DNA from: Thermostichus lividus PCC 6715
Lineage (GTDB): Bacteria > Cyanobacteriota > Cyanobacteriia > Thermosynechococcales > Thermosynechococcaceae
Direction of reading: 5' to 3'
Assembly: GCF_002754935.1 (NCBI RefSeq)
Contig: NZ_CP018092.1
Location: 1,674,001 to 1,738,000 of the forward strand
Length of the DNA: 64,000 nt
A program made the position numbers and the translations under genes. This document shows, one piece after another, positions 48,573 to 57,506 of the stretch (within the stretch, counting starts at the first letter, position 1; every line of letters begins with the position of its first letter). The notes beneath the pieces were generated by a model, which did not search any database, had not been told where the DNA came from, and was given only the letters and a program-made list of their open reading frames with translations.

Positions 48573-49649
48573 CTACACCTTAGGGGCATCGCGGTAGTAC
48601 ACATCCTTTAGCCAGCGTTCGACCACATCCCCATAGGCCTTAAGGCTATACTCTTGCTCCGCTTGTTGGCGGCACGCTGAGCGACGAATCTGCTCAATTT
48701 GACCAAGGGCACTAATAAGGTCGGGCACTGAATCGGGGGTCACTAAAAAGCCCGTTTGCCCATGGCGGACAATTTCACTGGGCCCCCCGCGATCGTAGGC
48801 AATGACGGGCACGCCGCAGGCTAAACTTTCAATGACCACATTGCCAAAGGCTTCGACCCAGCGGGAGGTGAGCAGCAAGGCTTTACACCGCCGTAGGTGT
48901 GCCTGCATCTGTTGGGTGGGCAAAAACCCAAGGTATTCAATGGGGGCATCGGGATATTGAGCCTGAATTCGCTGCCAATAGTCAACATCCTGCATCTGTC
49001 CCATAATTTTTAGGGGAGTGCGGGTCACATTTGCCGCTGCCACGGCATCTTCTAACCCCTTTTCGGGGGCAATGCGCCCCAGCCAGCACAGGACATCGTC
49101 GGGGTCGGCGCAAAATTCGTAGAGGCTTAAGTCTAGGCCACTGCCTAAGCATACACAGCGATCGCCAAAGGGAAAGGTCGCTGCTTGGGTGCGCGTATAG
49201 ACCCCAATACTGCCGGGATACTGGTCAATCACAGTGGCGATCGCCTGATCCATCACCTCAGAAATCGAAGCCATACTCACCAAGTGTGCCACCGGTCGAG
49301 ATAACCATGGAGTCAGATAAAAGGGTAGCCAATCGTAGGCAAAATTAACGATGAGATCGTACCCCTGCTGTAGCTGCCGCACCCGTGCCCACAGATTAGC
49401 TAGGACACTATTGCTGGGCATGACAATCGGCTGGTCTCGGCGTTGATGCTGGGCAGGCACCTGTAGGGCACCGGGAATCTCCTCAATGGCAGCGGGTACT
49501 GGCAGGCGCGATCCACAGGGAGCAAGAATCTGAATCTCGTAGCCGCGGGGTTGCAAAGCCAAGACCATATTGAGGAGGGTGAGTTCAACCCCACCCCCTT
49601 GACCGGTACCCAACGGCCCGACAGAGGTCGATGCAAACAGGAGCTTCAG
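48573..49649 (-). CDS. Glycosyltransferase family 4 (GT-B fold), probable CTG start
   Basis: A retaining GT-B glycosyltransferase of the GT4 type. The donor-binding domain shows WLGRIAPEKGLEDAVAAA, LKIMGQMQDVDYW, ALLLTSRWVEAFGNVVIESL and GVPVIAYDRGGPSEIV. The only conventional start, TTG at 49613, would cut off the first beta strand. Extending 12 codons upstream gives KLLFASTSVGPLGTGQGGG, typical of GT4 N-termini, beginning with CTG at 49649, which has GAGGGGGA directly upstream. No in-frame ATG/GTG/TTG exists before the preceding stop. The product is ~358 residues. The sugar and acceptor are unknown. It starts 14 nt after atpG. Confidence 0.82.
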   Translation of the reverse strand: MKLLFASTSVGPLGTGQGGGVELTLLNMVLALQPRGYEIQILAPCGSRLPVPAAIEEIPGALQVPAQHQRRDQPIVMPSNSVLANLWARVRQLQQGYDLIVNFAYDWLPFYLTPWLSRPVAHLVSMASISEVMDQAIATVIDQYPGSIGVYTRTQAATFPFGDRCVCLGSGLDLSLYEFCADPDDVLCWLGRIAPEKGLEDAVAAANVTRTPLKIMGQMQDVDYWQRIQAQYPDAPIEYLGFLPTQQMQAHLRRCKALLLTSRWVEAFGNVVIESLACGVPVIAYDRGGPSEIVRHGQTGFLVTPDSVPDLISALGQIEQIRRSACRQQAEQEYSLKAYGDVVERWLKDVYYRDAPKV

Positions 49650-49663
49650 AAATCCCCCTCGCC

Positions 49664-50611
49664 TTAACGCAGTGCCTCAGCACCGGCGACCACTTCGAGA
49701 ATCTCTTGGGTAATGGCCGCTTGGCGAGCTTTGTTGTAGGACAGGGTCAGTGTACCAATGAGGGTTTGGGCGTTGTCGCTGGCGTTATTCATGGCCGTCA
49801 TCCGCGCGGCTAGCTCTGAGGCAGCGGCTTCTTGCAGTGCCCGCAGCAATTGGTTGCTCAGGTAGAGGGGCAAGAGCGCATCTAGGATCTGTACGGGATC
49901 CTGCTCAAAAATCATGTCTGGGGGCAGTGCTGGCAGGTTTGAAGTGACCTTCTCGCGGTTCACCTCCAGATGGGAGGCCCGGGTGGTCAGACGGAAAATT
50001 TCATCATCGGCTGCCTCTAGTCCTTGCGGATCAAGGGGGAGCAGCGTTTGCACCACCGGCTTCGAGCTAATCAATGAGACAAACTTGGTGTAGATCAGCT
50101 CCACCCGATCCACGGTTTCTGACAAAAAGAGGGAGAGCAACTCATTGGCAATTTGGCCTGCTTCGCTGGCAGAGGGGATTTGCTCGAGGCCAGAATAAAC
50201 CGCATCGATGGGATAGTCACGGCGCTGGAAGTACTGAGCCGCCTTGCGACCCACGATCACTAGGGTATATTTAATTCCCTCTGCCTCTAGTTCTTCGGTG
50301 CGCTCCTTGGCGCGACGAATCACGTTGGTGTTGTAACCGCCACAGAGGCCGCGATCGCCGGTAACAACTAACAAGGCCACAGTCTTTACAGGACGTTTTG
50401 CCAGTAGGGGTAAGTTGGCATCTTCAAAGCGTAGCCGCGTTTGTAGCCCGTAGAGCACTTGAGCTAGGCGATCGGCAAAGGGACGACTCGCCATCACCTG
50501 CTCTTGGGCACGGCGCACTTTTGCTGCCGCCACGAGGCGCATGGCTTCGGTAATTTTGCGGGTATCTTTGATGGTTTTGATGCGATCGCGAATAGCTTTG
50601 AGATTGGGCAC
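49664..50611 (-). CDS. atpG: ATP synthase F1 gamma subunit
   Basis: A 315-residue gamma subunit (called atpC in many cyanobacterial annotations), the rotating central stalk of F1. Conserved ends are seen: N-terminal [20 protein letters not shown] and C-terminal [20 protein letters not shown]. The ~30-residue insertion typical of photosynthetic gamma subunits falls in the middle ([17 protein letters not shown] region). It starts with GTG at 50611. It stands apart from other atp genes, with the glycosyltransferase 14 nt downstream. Confidence 0.95.
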   Translation of the reverse strand: MPNLKAIRDRIKTIKDTRKITEAMRLVAAAKVRRAQEQVMASRPFADRLAQVLYGLQTRLRFEDANLPLLAKRPVKTVALLVVTGDRGLCGGYNTNVIRRAKERTEELEAEGIKYTLVIVGRKAAQYFQRRDYPIDAVYSGLEQIPSASEAGQIANELLSLFLSETVDRVELIYTKFVSLISSKPVVQTLLPLDPQGLEAADDEIFRLTTRASHLEVNREKVTSNLPALPPDMIFEQDPVQILDALLPLYLSNQLLRALQEAAASELAARMTAMNNASDNAQTLIGTLTLSYNKARQAAITQEILEVVAGAEALR

Positions 50612-50682
50612 GGTAATCTATACTCCTAAGCAAAGCGTCCCTGCCCTAAGATTTTAGCCTAGAGGGGGATCGCCGCGATCGC

Positions 50683-51726
50683 CTAGGTGGGGGTTTCCGT
50701 CGGGGCTATCTCAGGTGAGCGTCCCCGCGCTAACACTGTGAGAATCGGGACAGCCAAGGCAGCTAAGGGAGGAACAACCCGCCCCACCGGCTGCGGTAAG
50801 GTTAAGCTCACACTCAGGGCGGAAATAACTGTTGCTGCAATCCCCGTTAGCCAAAGTGCATACCCCTGTCGGCGCAACTGCCGTTTTAGATGGCGGTTTT
50901 CCTGAGCGGCAAGGGTTAATTCTGTGGGTACAACTGTTGAGACTTGAGCGCGCAAGGCCTCATTGTCGTGGCGCAGTGCATCGGCCTCTAGCTTTATCTG
51001 CTCTAGTTCTGCGTTGAGGGTATTGCGCTCTGTTTCCACTTGGGTCAGTTGCCGCGTCAACTGTGCTAATTGCTGCGCCAGACCAATATCGTGGGGTTCG
51101 TTGAGGAGCGCCGTTTCTTCTAGGGAGTCTGGGGGGGCGGCGGCTAAGGCGTCCTGTAGTTGCTGCTCTAGTGCAGCCTTTTCGGTTTGCAGTGAGGTGA
51201 GTTGGGCGTTGAGTTCTGCTAGAGTCGTCGCTTGGTCTTGCAGCGTTAGCAGTTGCTGCTGTAGCTCTTCTTGCTGCGTGATGGCTTGGGCAAGCTCCTG
51301 TTCCAAGTTTTGGCGCATTCCCTCAAGAGCAGTTTTTTCAGCCGTTAACCGCGCAACTTGTTCTTTTAATAGATCGCTTGCGTGTGTAGCTTGCTGACTG
51401 GCCAATTGCTCTTGCAGGCGCTGAACCTCTGCGGTAGCCCTTTGATAATTCGCTCGTAGGTCACTGAGTTCGCGGTTGAGGTGATCTCGCTCGGTTTGGA
51501 GAGTCGTTAGTTCAGTGGTCAGTTGGCTAATTTGCTCTTGCAGGTCAGCATTTTGGGCGATCGCCCGCTGCTCTGCTGAACTGGTCAGCGATTCTAATTC
51601 GGCAGCGAGGGAGCTTAAATCAACCTCCTCAGGTTGACTCGCAGTGCGTGCCAGTTCCCCCAAATCCGTAATAATGGTTTCTAACAAATCATCGGGTGGG
51701 TTGCTAGGATTTTCGGGACTTGGCAT
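50683..51726 (-). CDS. Long coiled-coil protein with C-terminal membrane segments
   Basis: A 347-residue protein. Residues ~35-285 are an almost unbroken coiled coil rich in Gln, Glu and Leu (LQEQISQLTTELTTLQTERD and similar). The C-terminal ~60 residues hold two hydrophobic helices (WLTGIAATVISALSVSLTL and VVPPLAALAVPILTVLA). It is likely a tail-anchored structural protein; no named family was recognised. It lies about 70 nt upstream of atpG on the same strand. The start is ATG at 51726. Confidence 0.7.
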   Translation of the reverse strand: MPSPENPSNPPDDLLETIITDLGELARTASQPEEVDLSSLAAELESLTSSAEQRAIAQNADLQEQISQLTTELTTLQTERDHLNRELSDLRANYQRATAEVQRLQEQLASQQATHASDLLKEQVARLTAEKTALEGMRQNLEQELAQAITQQEELQQQLLTLQDQATTLAELNAQLTSLQTEKAALEQQLQDALAAAPPDSLEETALLNEPHDIGLAQQLAQLTRQLTQVETERNTLNAELEQIKLEADALRHDNEALRAQVSTVVPTELTLAAQENRHLKRQLRRQGYALWLTGIAATVISALSVSLTLPQPVGRVVPPLAALAVPILTVLARGRSPEIAPTETPT

Positions 51727-51879
51727 AGTCTGTCACCTCAGTTGATAAGGCGCTAAGAATTCTTCCAATTATAGCTATAGCGATCGCCGATACTATTCTC
51801 TAGGCTAGAAGCAGCAAACTGTCTGAAAAGAAATTTTTTGGCTCGGGATCCTCACCATTCTTGGAGTTACTTAAATTGT

Positions 51880-52671
51880 ATGAGTCAATCAGCATACCTG
51901 ATTCAATTATCAGACTTGCACTTATTTTCAAACAGCAGTGGCACACTGCTAGGGTTACGCACCGCGGATTCCTTGGCCGCTATTTTAGACACGCTCCAAC
52001 ACCAGTTCCCCCCACCGGATGCATTGTTATTAACCGGCGACTTGGCGCAAGAGCCGTGCACCCAAACCTACACAAACCTTGCCAACGCCTTGAAGACCTT
52101 CCCCTGCCCGGTCTATTGGCTTCCCGGGAACCATGATGATCCCGCCGCCATGATCCCTGCCCTTGCGCAACCGCCCCTCAGGGGCGATCGCCTCATGTCC
52201 CTTGGGGCGTGGCAAGGCATTCTGCTGAATTCTCAAGTTGAGGGTCAGGTTCACGGTGCCTTAAGTGAGACGACGCTACACTGGCTGGACGACCAGTTAA
52301 GCAACTGCAGCGATCGCCCCACCTTCATTGCCCTGCACCACCCTCCCTTTCGCACGGGTGCACCATGGCTAGACAGTAGCCGCCTGCAAAACCCAGAGGC
52401 ACTCTTTGGCATCCTAGACCGTCATCCTCAGGTCAAGCTAGTGCTGTTTGGTCATATTCACCAGTCCTTTATGGCCGAGCGCCAAGGAGTGACCTACCTC
52501 GGGTGCCCCTCCACCTGTATTCAGTTTTTACCCCGTGCGGCTAAATTTACTCTTGAACCCATCGGGCCTGGGTTTCGTCAACTTTGGCTAGAGGCCGATG
52601 GCACCGTTAGAACCCAAATCCAGCGCGTGACCATTCCACTCACCTTGGATTTTACTTCTGAGGGCTACTAA
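51880..52671 (+). CDS. Calcineurin-like phosphodiesterase (CpdA/3',5'-cAMP phosphodiesterase type)
   Basis: About 263 residues from ATG 51880 (MSQSAYLIQLSDLHLF); a TTG at 51838 would add 14 atypical residues. The binuclear metal site of class III cyclic-nucleotide phosphodiesterases is complete: DLH, LLTGDLAQE, WLPGNHDDP, FIALHHPPF and LFGHIHQSF. The family hydrolyses cAMP or other phosphodiesters; the substrate here is inferred. Cyanobacteria use cAMP in motility control, and a taxis locus is in this window, but no direct link is shown. Confidence 0.85.
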   Translation: MSQSAYLIQLSDLHLFSNSSGTLLGLRTADSLAAILDTLQHQFPPPDALLLTGDLAQEPCTQTYTNLANALKTFPCPVYWLPGNHDDPAAMIPALAQPPLRGDRLMSLGAWQGILLNSQVEGQVHGALSETTLHWLDDQLSNCSDRPTFIALHHPPFRTGAPWLDSSRLQNPEALFGILDRHPQVKLVLFGHIHQSFMAERQGVTYLGCPSTCIQFLPRAAKFTLEPIGPGFRQLWLEADGTVRTQIQRVTIPLTLDFTSEGY

Positions 52672-52735
52672 AAACTAGGCGACAATCGCCTTTGTAGGCT
52701 ATACCTAATTACAAGCAGGTTAGGAGTGTTGGGTC

Positions 52736-54418
52736 ATGAACCTAAGTCGGAGCACCGATGAGATCAAATTGGTACCGGAGATGACCACTGGTCGCATCCC
52801 CTATACTCCTCGCAACCATCGCCGTATTCTCTGTGTATTCCCTCGCTACAGCCGTTCCTTTGGCACCTTTCACCACGCCTACCCGCTCATGGGCACCGTC
52901 CGTGCCTTTATGCCGCCCCAAGGGATTCTGCTGGTGGCTGCCTACTTGCCAGAGTCGTGGGAAGTGCGCCTCATTGATGAGAATGTGGCTCCGGCCAAAG
53001 AGGCTGATTACGCTTGGGCAGACGTTGTCATCACTAGCGGGATGCACATTCAACGCGCCCAAATTAACGAAATTAATGAAATTGCCCACCGCCACGGTAA
53101 ACTCACGGCACTCGGAGGACCATCGGTGTCTAGCTGTCCTGAGTACTACCCCGATGTTGATATTTTGCATTTGGGGGAGTTAGGCGATGCCACCGACAAA
53201 ATGATTGCCTACTTTGACGAGTATGGCTCTCAGCGACCACCGCAGCAACTGATCTTTGAAACCACTGCTCGCCTCCCCCTCAGTGAGTTTCCCATACCTG
53301 CTTATCAGCATGTGCGGATGGCAAACTATTTTCTTGGCAGTGTGCAGTTTTCCAGTGGCTGCCCCTTTCGTTGTGAGTTCTGCGACATTCCCGAACTCTA
53401 TGGCCGTAATCCGCGCCTCAAAACGCCCCAGCAAATTCTCAAAGAATTGGATACCATGCTGGCGTCGGGGAATCCGGGAGCCGTTTATTTCGTAGATGAT
53501 AACTTCATTGGCAATCGCCGCGCGGTAACTGAGTTATTACCCCACCTCATTGACTGGCAAAAAGCCAATGGCTATCCGTTGCAATTTGCCTGTGAAGCCA
53601 CCCTCAATATTGCCCAAAGTCCCAAACTACTGGAGATGATGCGGGAGGCGTACTTCTGCACAGTGTTCTGTGGCATTGAAACGCCGGAGCCAGAGGCGCT
53701 GCACGCCATCCACAAAGACCAAAACCTGAGTATGCCGATTTTACAGGCGGTGCAAACCCTGAATAGCTATGGCATGGAAGTCGTCTCAGGGATCATTATT
53801 GGGTTTGATACCGATACCCCTGAAACGGGCGATCGCATCCTTGACTTCATTCGTGCCTCCCACATTCCCACCCTCACCATTAACCTGCTCCACGCCCTAC
53901 CGCGAACCCCCCTGTGGCGCCGACTGGAAGCTGAAGGCCGCCTCAACCATGACGAAAATCGCGAATCTAATGTCGAATTCCTGATGCCCTACGAAGAAGT
54001 AGTAGAGATGTGGCGGCGCACCATTACCACCGCCTACGAACCAAAATTTCTCTACGAACGGTTTGCCTATCAGATGGAGCACACCTATCCCAACCGCATT
54101 GCCGTCCCCAATAGCCGAGCACGGCTAAGTCGCGAAAATATTCTCCGGGGTCTGCGGATTATGAAAAATATCCTCTGGCAGGTGGGTCTTCGCAGTAGTT
54201 ATCGAGACACCTTTTGGCAACTGGCTTGGCCTGCCCTGAAGAAGGCGCAAATTGAACAACTCATCCACGTTGGTGTGGTAGGACATCACTTGATTAATTT
54301 CGCCCAAGAATGCGCCCGAGGTGATGAGGCAGCGTCGTTCTATTCCCAGCGGCTACGCAAAACAGCAACAGCAGCCGCCCCCCTACAAACGGCTGGACTA
54401 TCGGTAAAACTCCGCTAA
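52736..54418 (+). CDS. B12-binding radical SAM protein (DUF4070, HpnP-like group)
   Basis: A 560-residue enzyme. Residues ~30-175 are a cobalamin-binding-type Rossmann domain (QGILLVAAYLPESWEVRLID, ITSGMHIQRAQINEINEI). The radical SAM core follows, with the iron-sulfur motif SSGCPFRCEFCDIPEL (C-x3-C-x2-C), VYFVDDNFIGNRRAVTELL and CTVFCGIETPEPEAL. The C-terminal part is of the DUF4070 type. This architecture is shared by hopanoid methylases (HpnP group) and related B12-dependent methyltransferases; the exact substrate is not determined. It starts at ATG 52736, is transcribed alone, and a MITE lies ~40 bp after its stop. Confidence 0.8.
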   Translation: MNLSRSTDEIKLVPEMTTGRIPYTPRNHRRILCVFPRYSRSFGTFHHAYPLMGTVRAFMPPQGILLVAAYLPESWEVRLIDENVAPAKEADYAWADVVITSGMHIQRAQINEINEIAHRHGKLTALGGPSVSSCPEYYPDVDILHLGELGDATDKMIAYFDEYGSQRPPQQLIFETTARLPLSEFPIPAYQHVRMANYFLGSVQFSSGCPFRCEFCDIPELYGRNPRLKTPQQILKELDTMLASGNPGAVYFVDDNFIGNRRAVTELLPHLIDWQKANGYPLQFACEATLNIAQSPKLLEMMREAYFCTVFCGIETPEPEALHAIHKDQNLSMPILQAVQTLNSYGMEVVSGIIIGFDTDTPETGDRILDFIRASHIPTLTINLLHALPRTPLWRRLEAEGRLNHDENRESNVEFLMPYEEVVEMWRRTITTAYEPKFLYERFAYQMEHTYPNRIAVPNSRARLSRENILRGLRIMKNILWQVGLRSSYRDTFWQLAWPALKKAQIEQLIHVGVVGHHLINFAQECARGDEAASFYSQRLRKTATAAAPLQTAGLSVKLR

Positions 54419-54455
54419 TTACTGCTTAGTTATATAATGAACTATATGGGTTTAC

Positions 54456-54612
54456 GGCATTGCTGAATAGACGTATGACTTTCGGGTTTGAGTCTTTTGC
54501 CGCCCTCACCCTAGCCCTCTCCCAACGGAGAGGGAACAAGACTCTTAGCTCCCTTCTCCTTGGGGAGACGGGTTGGGGATGAGGGAATTCATAGCCACAT
54601 TCAGCAACACCG
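54456..54612 (+). repeat. MITE with GTTGCTGAAT ends, copy B
   Basis: A complete ~157-bp copy in the orientation opposite to 44230-44373. It begins GGCATTGCTGAATAGACGTA and ends ATTCATAGCCACATTCAGCA followed by ACACC. It contains no frame of its own and ends about 28 bp before the ArsR gene start, so it forms most of that gene's upstream region. Confidence 0.72.
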
Positions 54613-54640
54613 ATTTAGCAATAGTGCTGCACGACATGAA

Positions 54641-54985
54641 ATGATTGAATCTCCCTCTTCTGAGTTATTGATGCACGTGGCAGACTACTTCAAGGTGCTG
54701 GCGGAGCCAAGTCGCCTGCAAGTGTTGTGCGCCCTAAAACAGGGACGACGCAATGTCTCAGAAATTATTCAGCATACTGGCTTAGGCCAAGCCAATGTGT
54801 CTAAGCATTTGAAAACCTTGGCTCAAGCAGGCTTGGTGCGTCGCCACCCCCAAGGGGTTACTGTCTATTACGAAATTGCAGATCCAACTATTTTTCCCTT
54901 GTGTGATCTGGTCTGCCAACGCTTAAGGCAGCGACTTGAGGAGCAATCCCAAGCCGTCAGCCAGTGGGCGAATAACTTTTCCTAA
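54641..54985 (+). CDS. ArsR-family winged-helix transcriptional regulator
   Basis: About 114 residues from ATG 54641. A longer frame back to 54560 is read through the MITE and is not native. The winged-helix core is clear: DYFKVLAEPSRLQVLCALKQ, the recognition helix TGLGQANVSKHLKTLAQAGL and the wing VRRHPQGVTVYYEI. There is no ELCVCDL-type metal site; the only cysteines are VLCAL and PLCDLVCQRL, so metal sensing is uncertain. The MITE abuts its 5' side and ISL3 begins 7 bp after its stop. Confidence 0.85.
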   Translation: MIESPSSELLMHVADYFKVLAEPSRLQVLCALKQGRRNVSEIIQHTGLGQANVSKHLKTLAQAGLVRRHPQGVTVYYEIADPTIFPLCDLVCQRLRQRLEEQSQAVSQWANNFS

Positions 54986-55044
54986 AAAAATCGGGTCTAT
55001 CGGACTTGGTATGCTAATGTAACATGCTATACGAAATCTGAGAT

Positions 55045-56255
55045 ATGCAGCTACTTCTAACTGATCTAGTCAACCTACCTGGAATTGAGGTTGAAGATTA
55101 TACCGATGTTGCGGGAGAATTGATTCTTATAGTGGAAGCAAAGACAACCGAGGCGATTTGCCCACGTTGCAAACAAAAAAGTTGTCATTTACACCAGAAT
55201 CATTGGTATCTAGTGCGAGATTTAAGCATCAGTGGACGAACCGTATTTCTTAAGATCAATCGTCGCCAGTTTAAGTGTCGAACTTGTGGTAAGCCATTCA
55301 GTGAAACGCTCGATTTCATCGGCAATCGTCGCAAGCAAACGGATCGATTTGCTCAGTCAATCGTGCAACAGGTTTTGCACAGCGACATTCATAATGTTGC
55401 AATTTCAAATGGTCTCACTGATGAAGAAGTATGGTCAATGGTACAGTATGTCAGTAAAAAAAACTCCACGTCGATGTGAATTCAGTAAAACGATTAGGTA
55501 TAGATGAGATTTCCTTAGGTAAAGGACAAGGAGATTACATAGTTGTTTTGGTCGATTTAGAGCGGCGAATTCCCCTTGCCTTTGCCCCTTCTCGCAAGCA
55601 GGAAGATGTGAGGCAAGTGCTTGAGGCATGGGGAGCAGCAGTACTCAATCAAATTATTGAGGCGAGCATTGACCTGTCTGGAAACTATAAAAGTTTGGTT
55701 CATAAACTCCTACCGAATGCTACAGTGGTTGCCGACCGATTTCATGTTATGAAGATTGTGAATCAGGAATTGGATAAGGCTCGACAAAGTATTTGTAAAG
55801 CGAATGAGCAGACGGTAAATGAAGTCCAGAAAGCCCAGATTGCAGCCGCGCTCAAACAAAGTAAATATGCGTTACTCAAGCCGGAGGAAAATCTAACTCA
55901 GAAGCAAAAAGCAAAACTGGAAGAAATTCGAGAAGTAGTGCCAAGTCTGGCTCGAATGCATCAGGAGAAGGAATCGTTTAGAGCCATCTTTGAGCAAGCA
56001 AAAGATTGGAAAGATGGAACCTTTCAATTGCTCGATTGGTTAGCTCAAGCTCAGGATTCTTTTCAAGAGAGCGTAAGAACAATTTGTCGGTGGTTTGGTG
56101 AAGTCACCGCCTATTTTGATAATCACACAAATAGTGGTGTTGTTGAAGGTATTAACAATAAATTGAAGCTGATCAAGCGGTCAGGTTATGGGTTCAGGAA
56201 CTTTGACAATTTTCAGTTACGTTGCTTAATTTGCTGGCATTTAGCTATTGATTAA
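55045..56255 (+). CDS. ISL3 transposase (two frames joined at an A8 run)
   Basis: The first frame (55045-55479) encodes the N-terminal zinc-binding part CPRCKQKSCHLHQN and CRTCGKPFSETLDF. The second frame (55476-56255) encodes the DDE catalytic core (RLGIDEISLGKGQGDYIVVL, VVADRFHVMKIVNQELDKAR, NSGVVEGINNKLKLIKRSGY). A joined product would be about 403 residues, the usual ISL3 size. The frames meet at eight As (55456-55463); one additional A, or a -1 ribosomal slip, joins them as VSKKKLHVDVNSVKR. It may thus be active by programmed frameshifting or simply damaged. Confidence 0.85.
55456..55463 (+). other. A8 slippery run between the two transposase frames
   Basis: Frame 0 reads AGT AAA AAA AAC; a -1 slip or an added A in the transcript leads into the downstream frame. 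The heptamer A-AAA-AAC is contained in frame. Poly-A slippage is known to control several transposases, but a sequence undercall is equally possible here. Confidence 0.5.
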
Positions 56256-56283
56256 GCATAACTCGGACGATAGAGCCGAGAAA

Positions 56284-56424
56284 GGTAAGCACAAAGCTCA
56301 ATATCGATTTGAGTGGAGTGTGTAGAGGGGCTGTGGCAGCCCCTTCTAAGGTCAAGTTAGAGCAGATTGGCTTTGCTCTAGCCTAACTCAGAGAAGCCTC
56401 GCCGTTCCACGGCGGGGAGTGTCA
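56284..56424 (+). mobile_element. IS200/IS605-type right end / TnpB RNA-scaffold remnant
   Basis: Three stacked hairpins are visible: GGGGCTGTGGCAGCCCC (56327-56343), AGTTAG...GCTCTAGCCTAACT (about 56355-56388) and CCTCGCCGTTCCACGGCGGGG (56397-56417), ending in AGTGTCAC. The final hairpin followed by GTGTCA is typical of IS605-family right ends. No tnpB is left; the ISL3 element ends a few bases upstream and may have inserted into or deleted the transposon body. Confidence 0.6.
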
Positions 56425-56464
56425 CGACTGCCAGTCGCAGACTGGCGCCGGGGGCTGTATCCCG

Positions 56465-57259
56465 TCACTGACCACCTCTCGACGGTACAGTGCGGGGCTG
56501 ATCTACCCCCCTCTCAGCTAAACGGATCTGCTCTTGATAATGGGCGATCGCCTCCTGATGCGCCTGATCTCCCGCACTCCCTGCTTTTCGAGAATCTAAC
56601 TCACTGAAGGCATCTAGGCGACCATACAAAATCACCACATCTCCAGGATGAATCACCGTCGAACCCTGAGGTGCCCCAATATATGTTCCATCAGACCGTT
56701 GGATTCCTAGCACCAGCATCCCCTCCTGATACAGATCCGTTTCCTGCAACGGCTTGTCTGCCAGCCAATCGTCGGGGTCAATTTGTAGTTCGATCACCCC
56801 ATAATCTTCCGCAAGGCGCAGCAGGCTGGCATAATCTCGCACGTCTAAATGGGTCCAACGCCGGAGCGCCCACTCCACCCAATGCGAGAGCAAACGACTG
56901 ACCCAGCGATTCGTTGACAGCACCCACAGTACCGCAATTCCCAACAAAAGCAACCCCAGCCGAGGCAGCCACTCTTGCGGCCCTGCCACATTAATAAACG
57001 TCAACACCAGTGAAGAAATCACCGTAATCAGCCCAGCATTACCCAGCAACATCAGCCACATCAAAATACGGCGGCGTACAGGGTGAGCAACCACCAGCTC
57101 AGATTCACTTGTCGTGAAACCCGAACCTGTGATGGCAGAATGGGCTTGAAATTTAGCCGCCTCACGAGATAGCCCAGTCAAGGTCAATGCTTCAGCGGCA
57201 ATCCGAGTGATCAATAGCGACAGAGTAATGGTCAGTAAAACAGAGATTAGCGCTGCCAA
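56465..57259 (-). CDS. Membrane protein with C-terminal TrkA-C (RCK_C) domain
   Basis: About 264 residues from the TTG at 57259, chosen because AGGAGG lies 8 nt upstream; a GTG three codons earlier touches the ribosome-binding site. Hydrophobic helices occur at ~1-22, 63-85 and 95-112, with the conserved stretch FQAHSAITGSGFTTSESELV between them. The soluble C-terminal part contains a TrkA-C ligand-binding domain (LQETDLYQEGMLVLGIQRSD, THIGAPQGSTVIHPGDVVILYG-like). TrkA-C domains sense nucleotides in potassium transporters and related proteins; the transported ion is unknown. Confidence 0.75.
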   Translation of the reverse strand: MAALISVLLTITLSLLITRIAAEALTLTGLSREAAKFQAHSAITGSGFTTSESELVVAHPVRRRILMWLMLLGNAGLITVISSLVLTFINVAGPQEWLPRLGLLLLGIAVLWVLSTNRWVSRLLSHWVEWALRRWTHLDVRDYASLLRLAEDYGVIELQIDPDDWLADKPLQETDLYQEGMLVLGIQRSDGTYIGAPQGSTVIHPGDVVILYGRLDAFSELDSRKAGSAGDQAHQEAIAHYQEQIRLAERGVDQPRTVPSRGGQ

Positions 57260-57307
57260 GCAAAGCACCTCCTAACTGACTAGAGGACTCCATAACCTGA
57301 AATTTCA

Positions 57308-57356
57308 CCACAGAGATACAGCGCCACTTCTCCATGCCCTCAGTGTCTCTGTGGTT
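57308..57356. repeat. Inverted repeat ACCACAGAGA / TCTCTGTGGT
   Basis: Perfect 10-bp arms (57308-57317 and 57347-57356) separated by 29 bp, in the spacer between the divergent TrkA-C and DUF4079 genes. The motif is a common interspersed intergenic palindrome in bacterial genomes. The rest of this ~250-bp spacer shows no gene. Confidence 0.55.
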
Positions 57357-57506
57357 CTAAGCCACAATCCTTAGCATACGCTGAGATAGCTCGTAATCAG
57401 CCCTGCAGTGCTAGAGGTAAGGCAGCCTGCGTGTCCACTGCGTGCTGATTCACCAAGGCACGTATAATAAGTTTTGTAACACCCTGCCGAATTCTGCGTA
57501 CCAAGA

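Larger units (their letters stand above)
54993..56277 (+). mobile_element. ISL3-family insertion sequence
   Basis: About 1285 bp bounded by imperfect inverted repeats: left GGGTCTATCGGACTTGG-TATGCT, right (reverse complement) GGCTCTATCGTCCGAGTTATGCT. It contains one transposase gene in two frames. No matching 8-bp target duplication is visible at the flanks, which suggests that one side was rearranged; an IS605-like right end follows immediately. Its base composition is less GC-rich than the surrounding genes, as expected for a newcomer. Confidence 0.82.

Noticed and set aside
54560-54640. 27-residue N-terminal extension of the ArsR regulator
   Set aside because: These codons are MITE sequence; the native methionine at 54641 starts the conserved fold.
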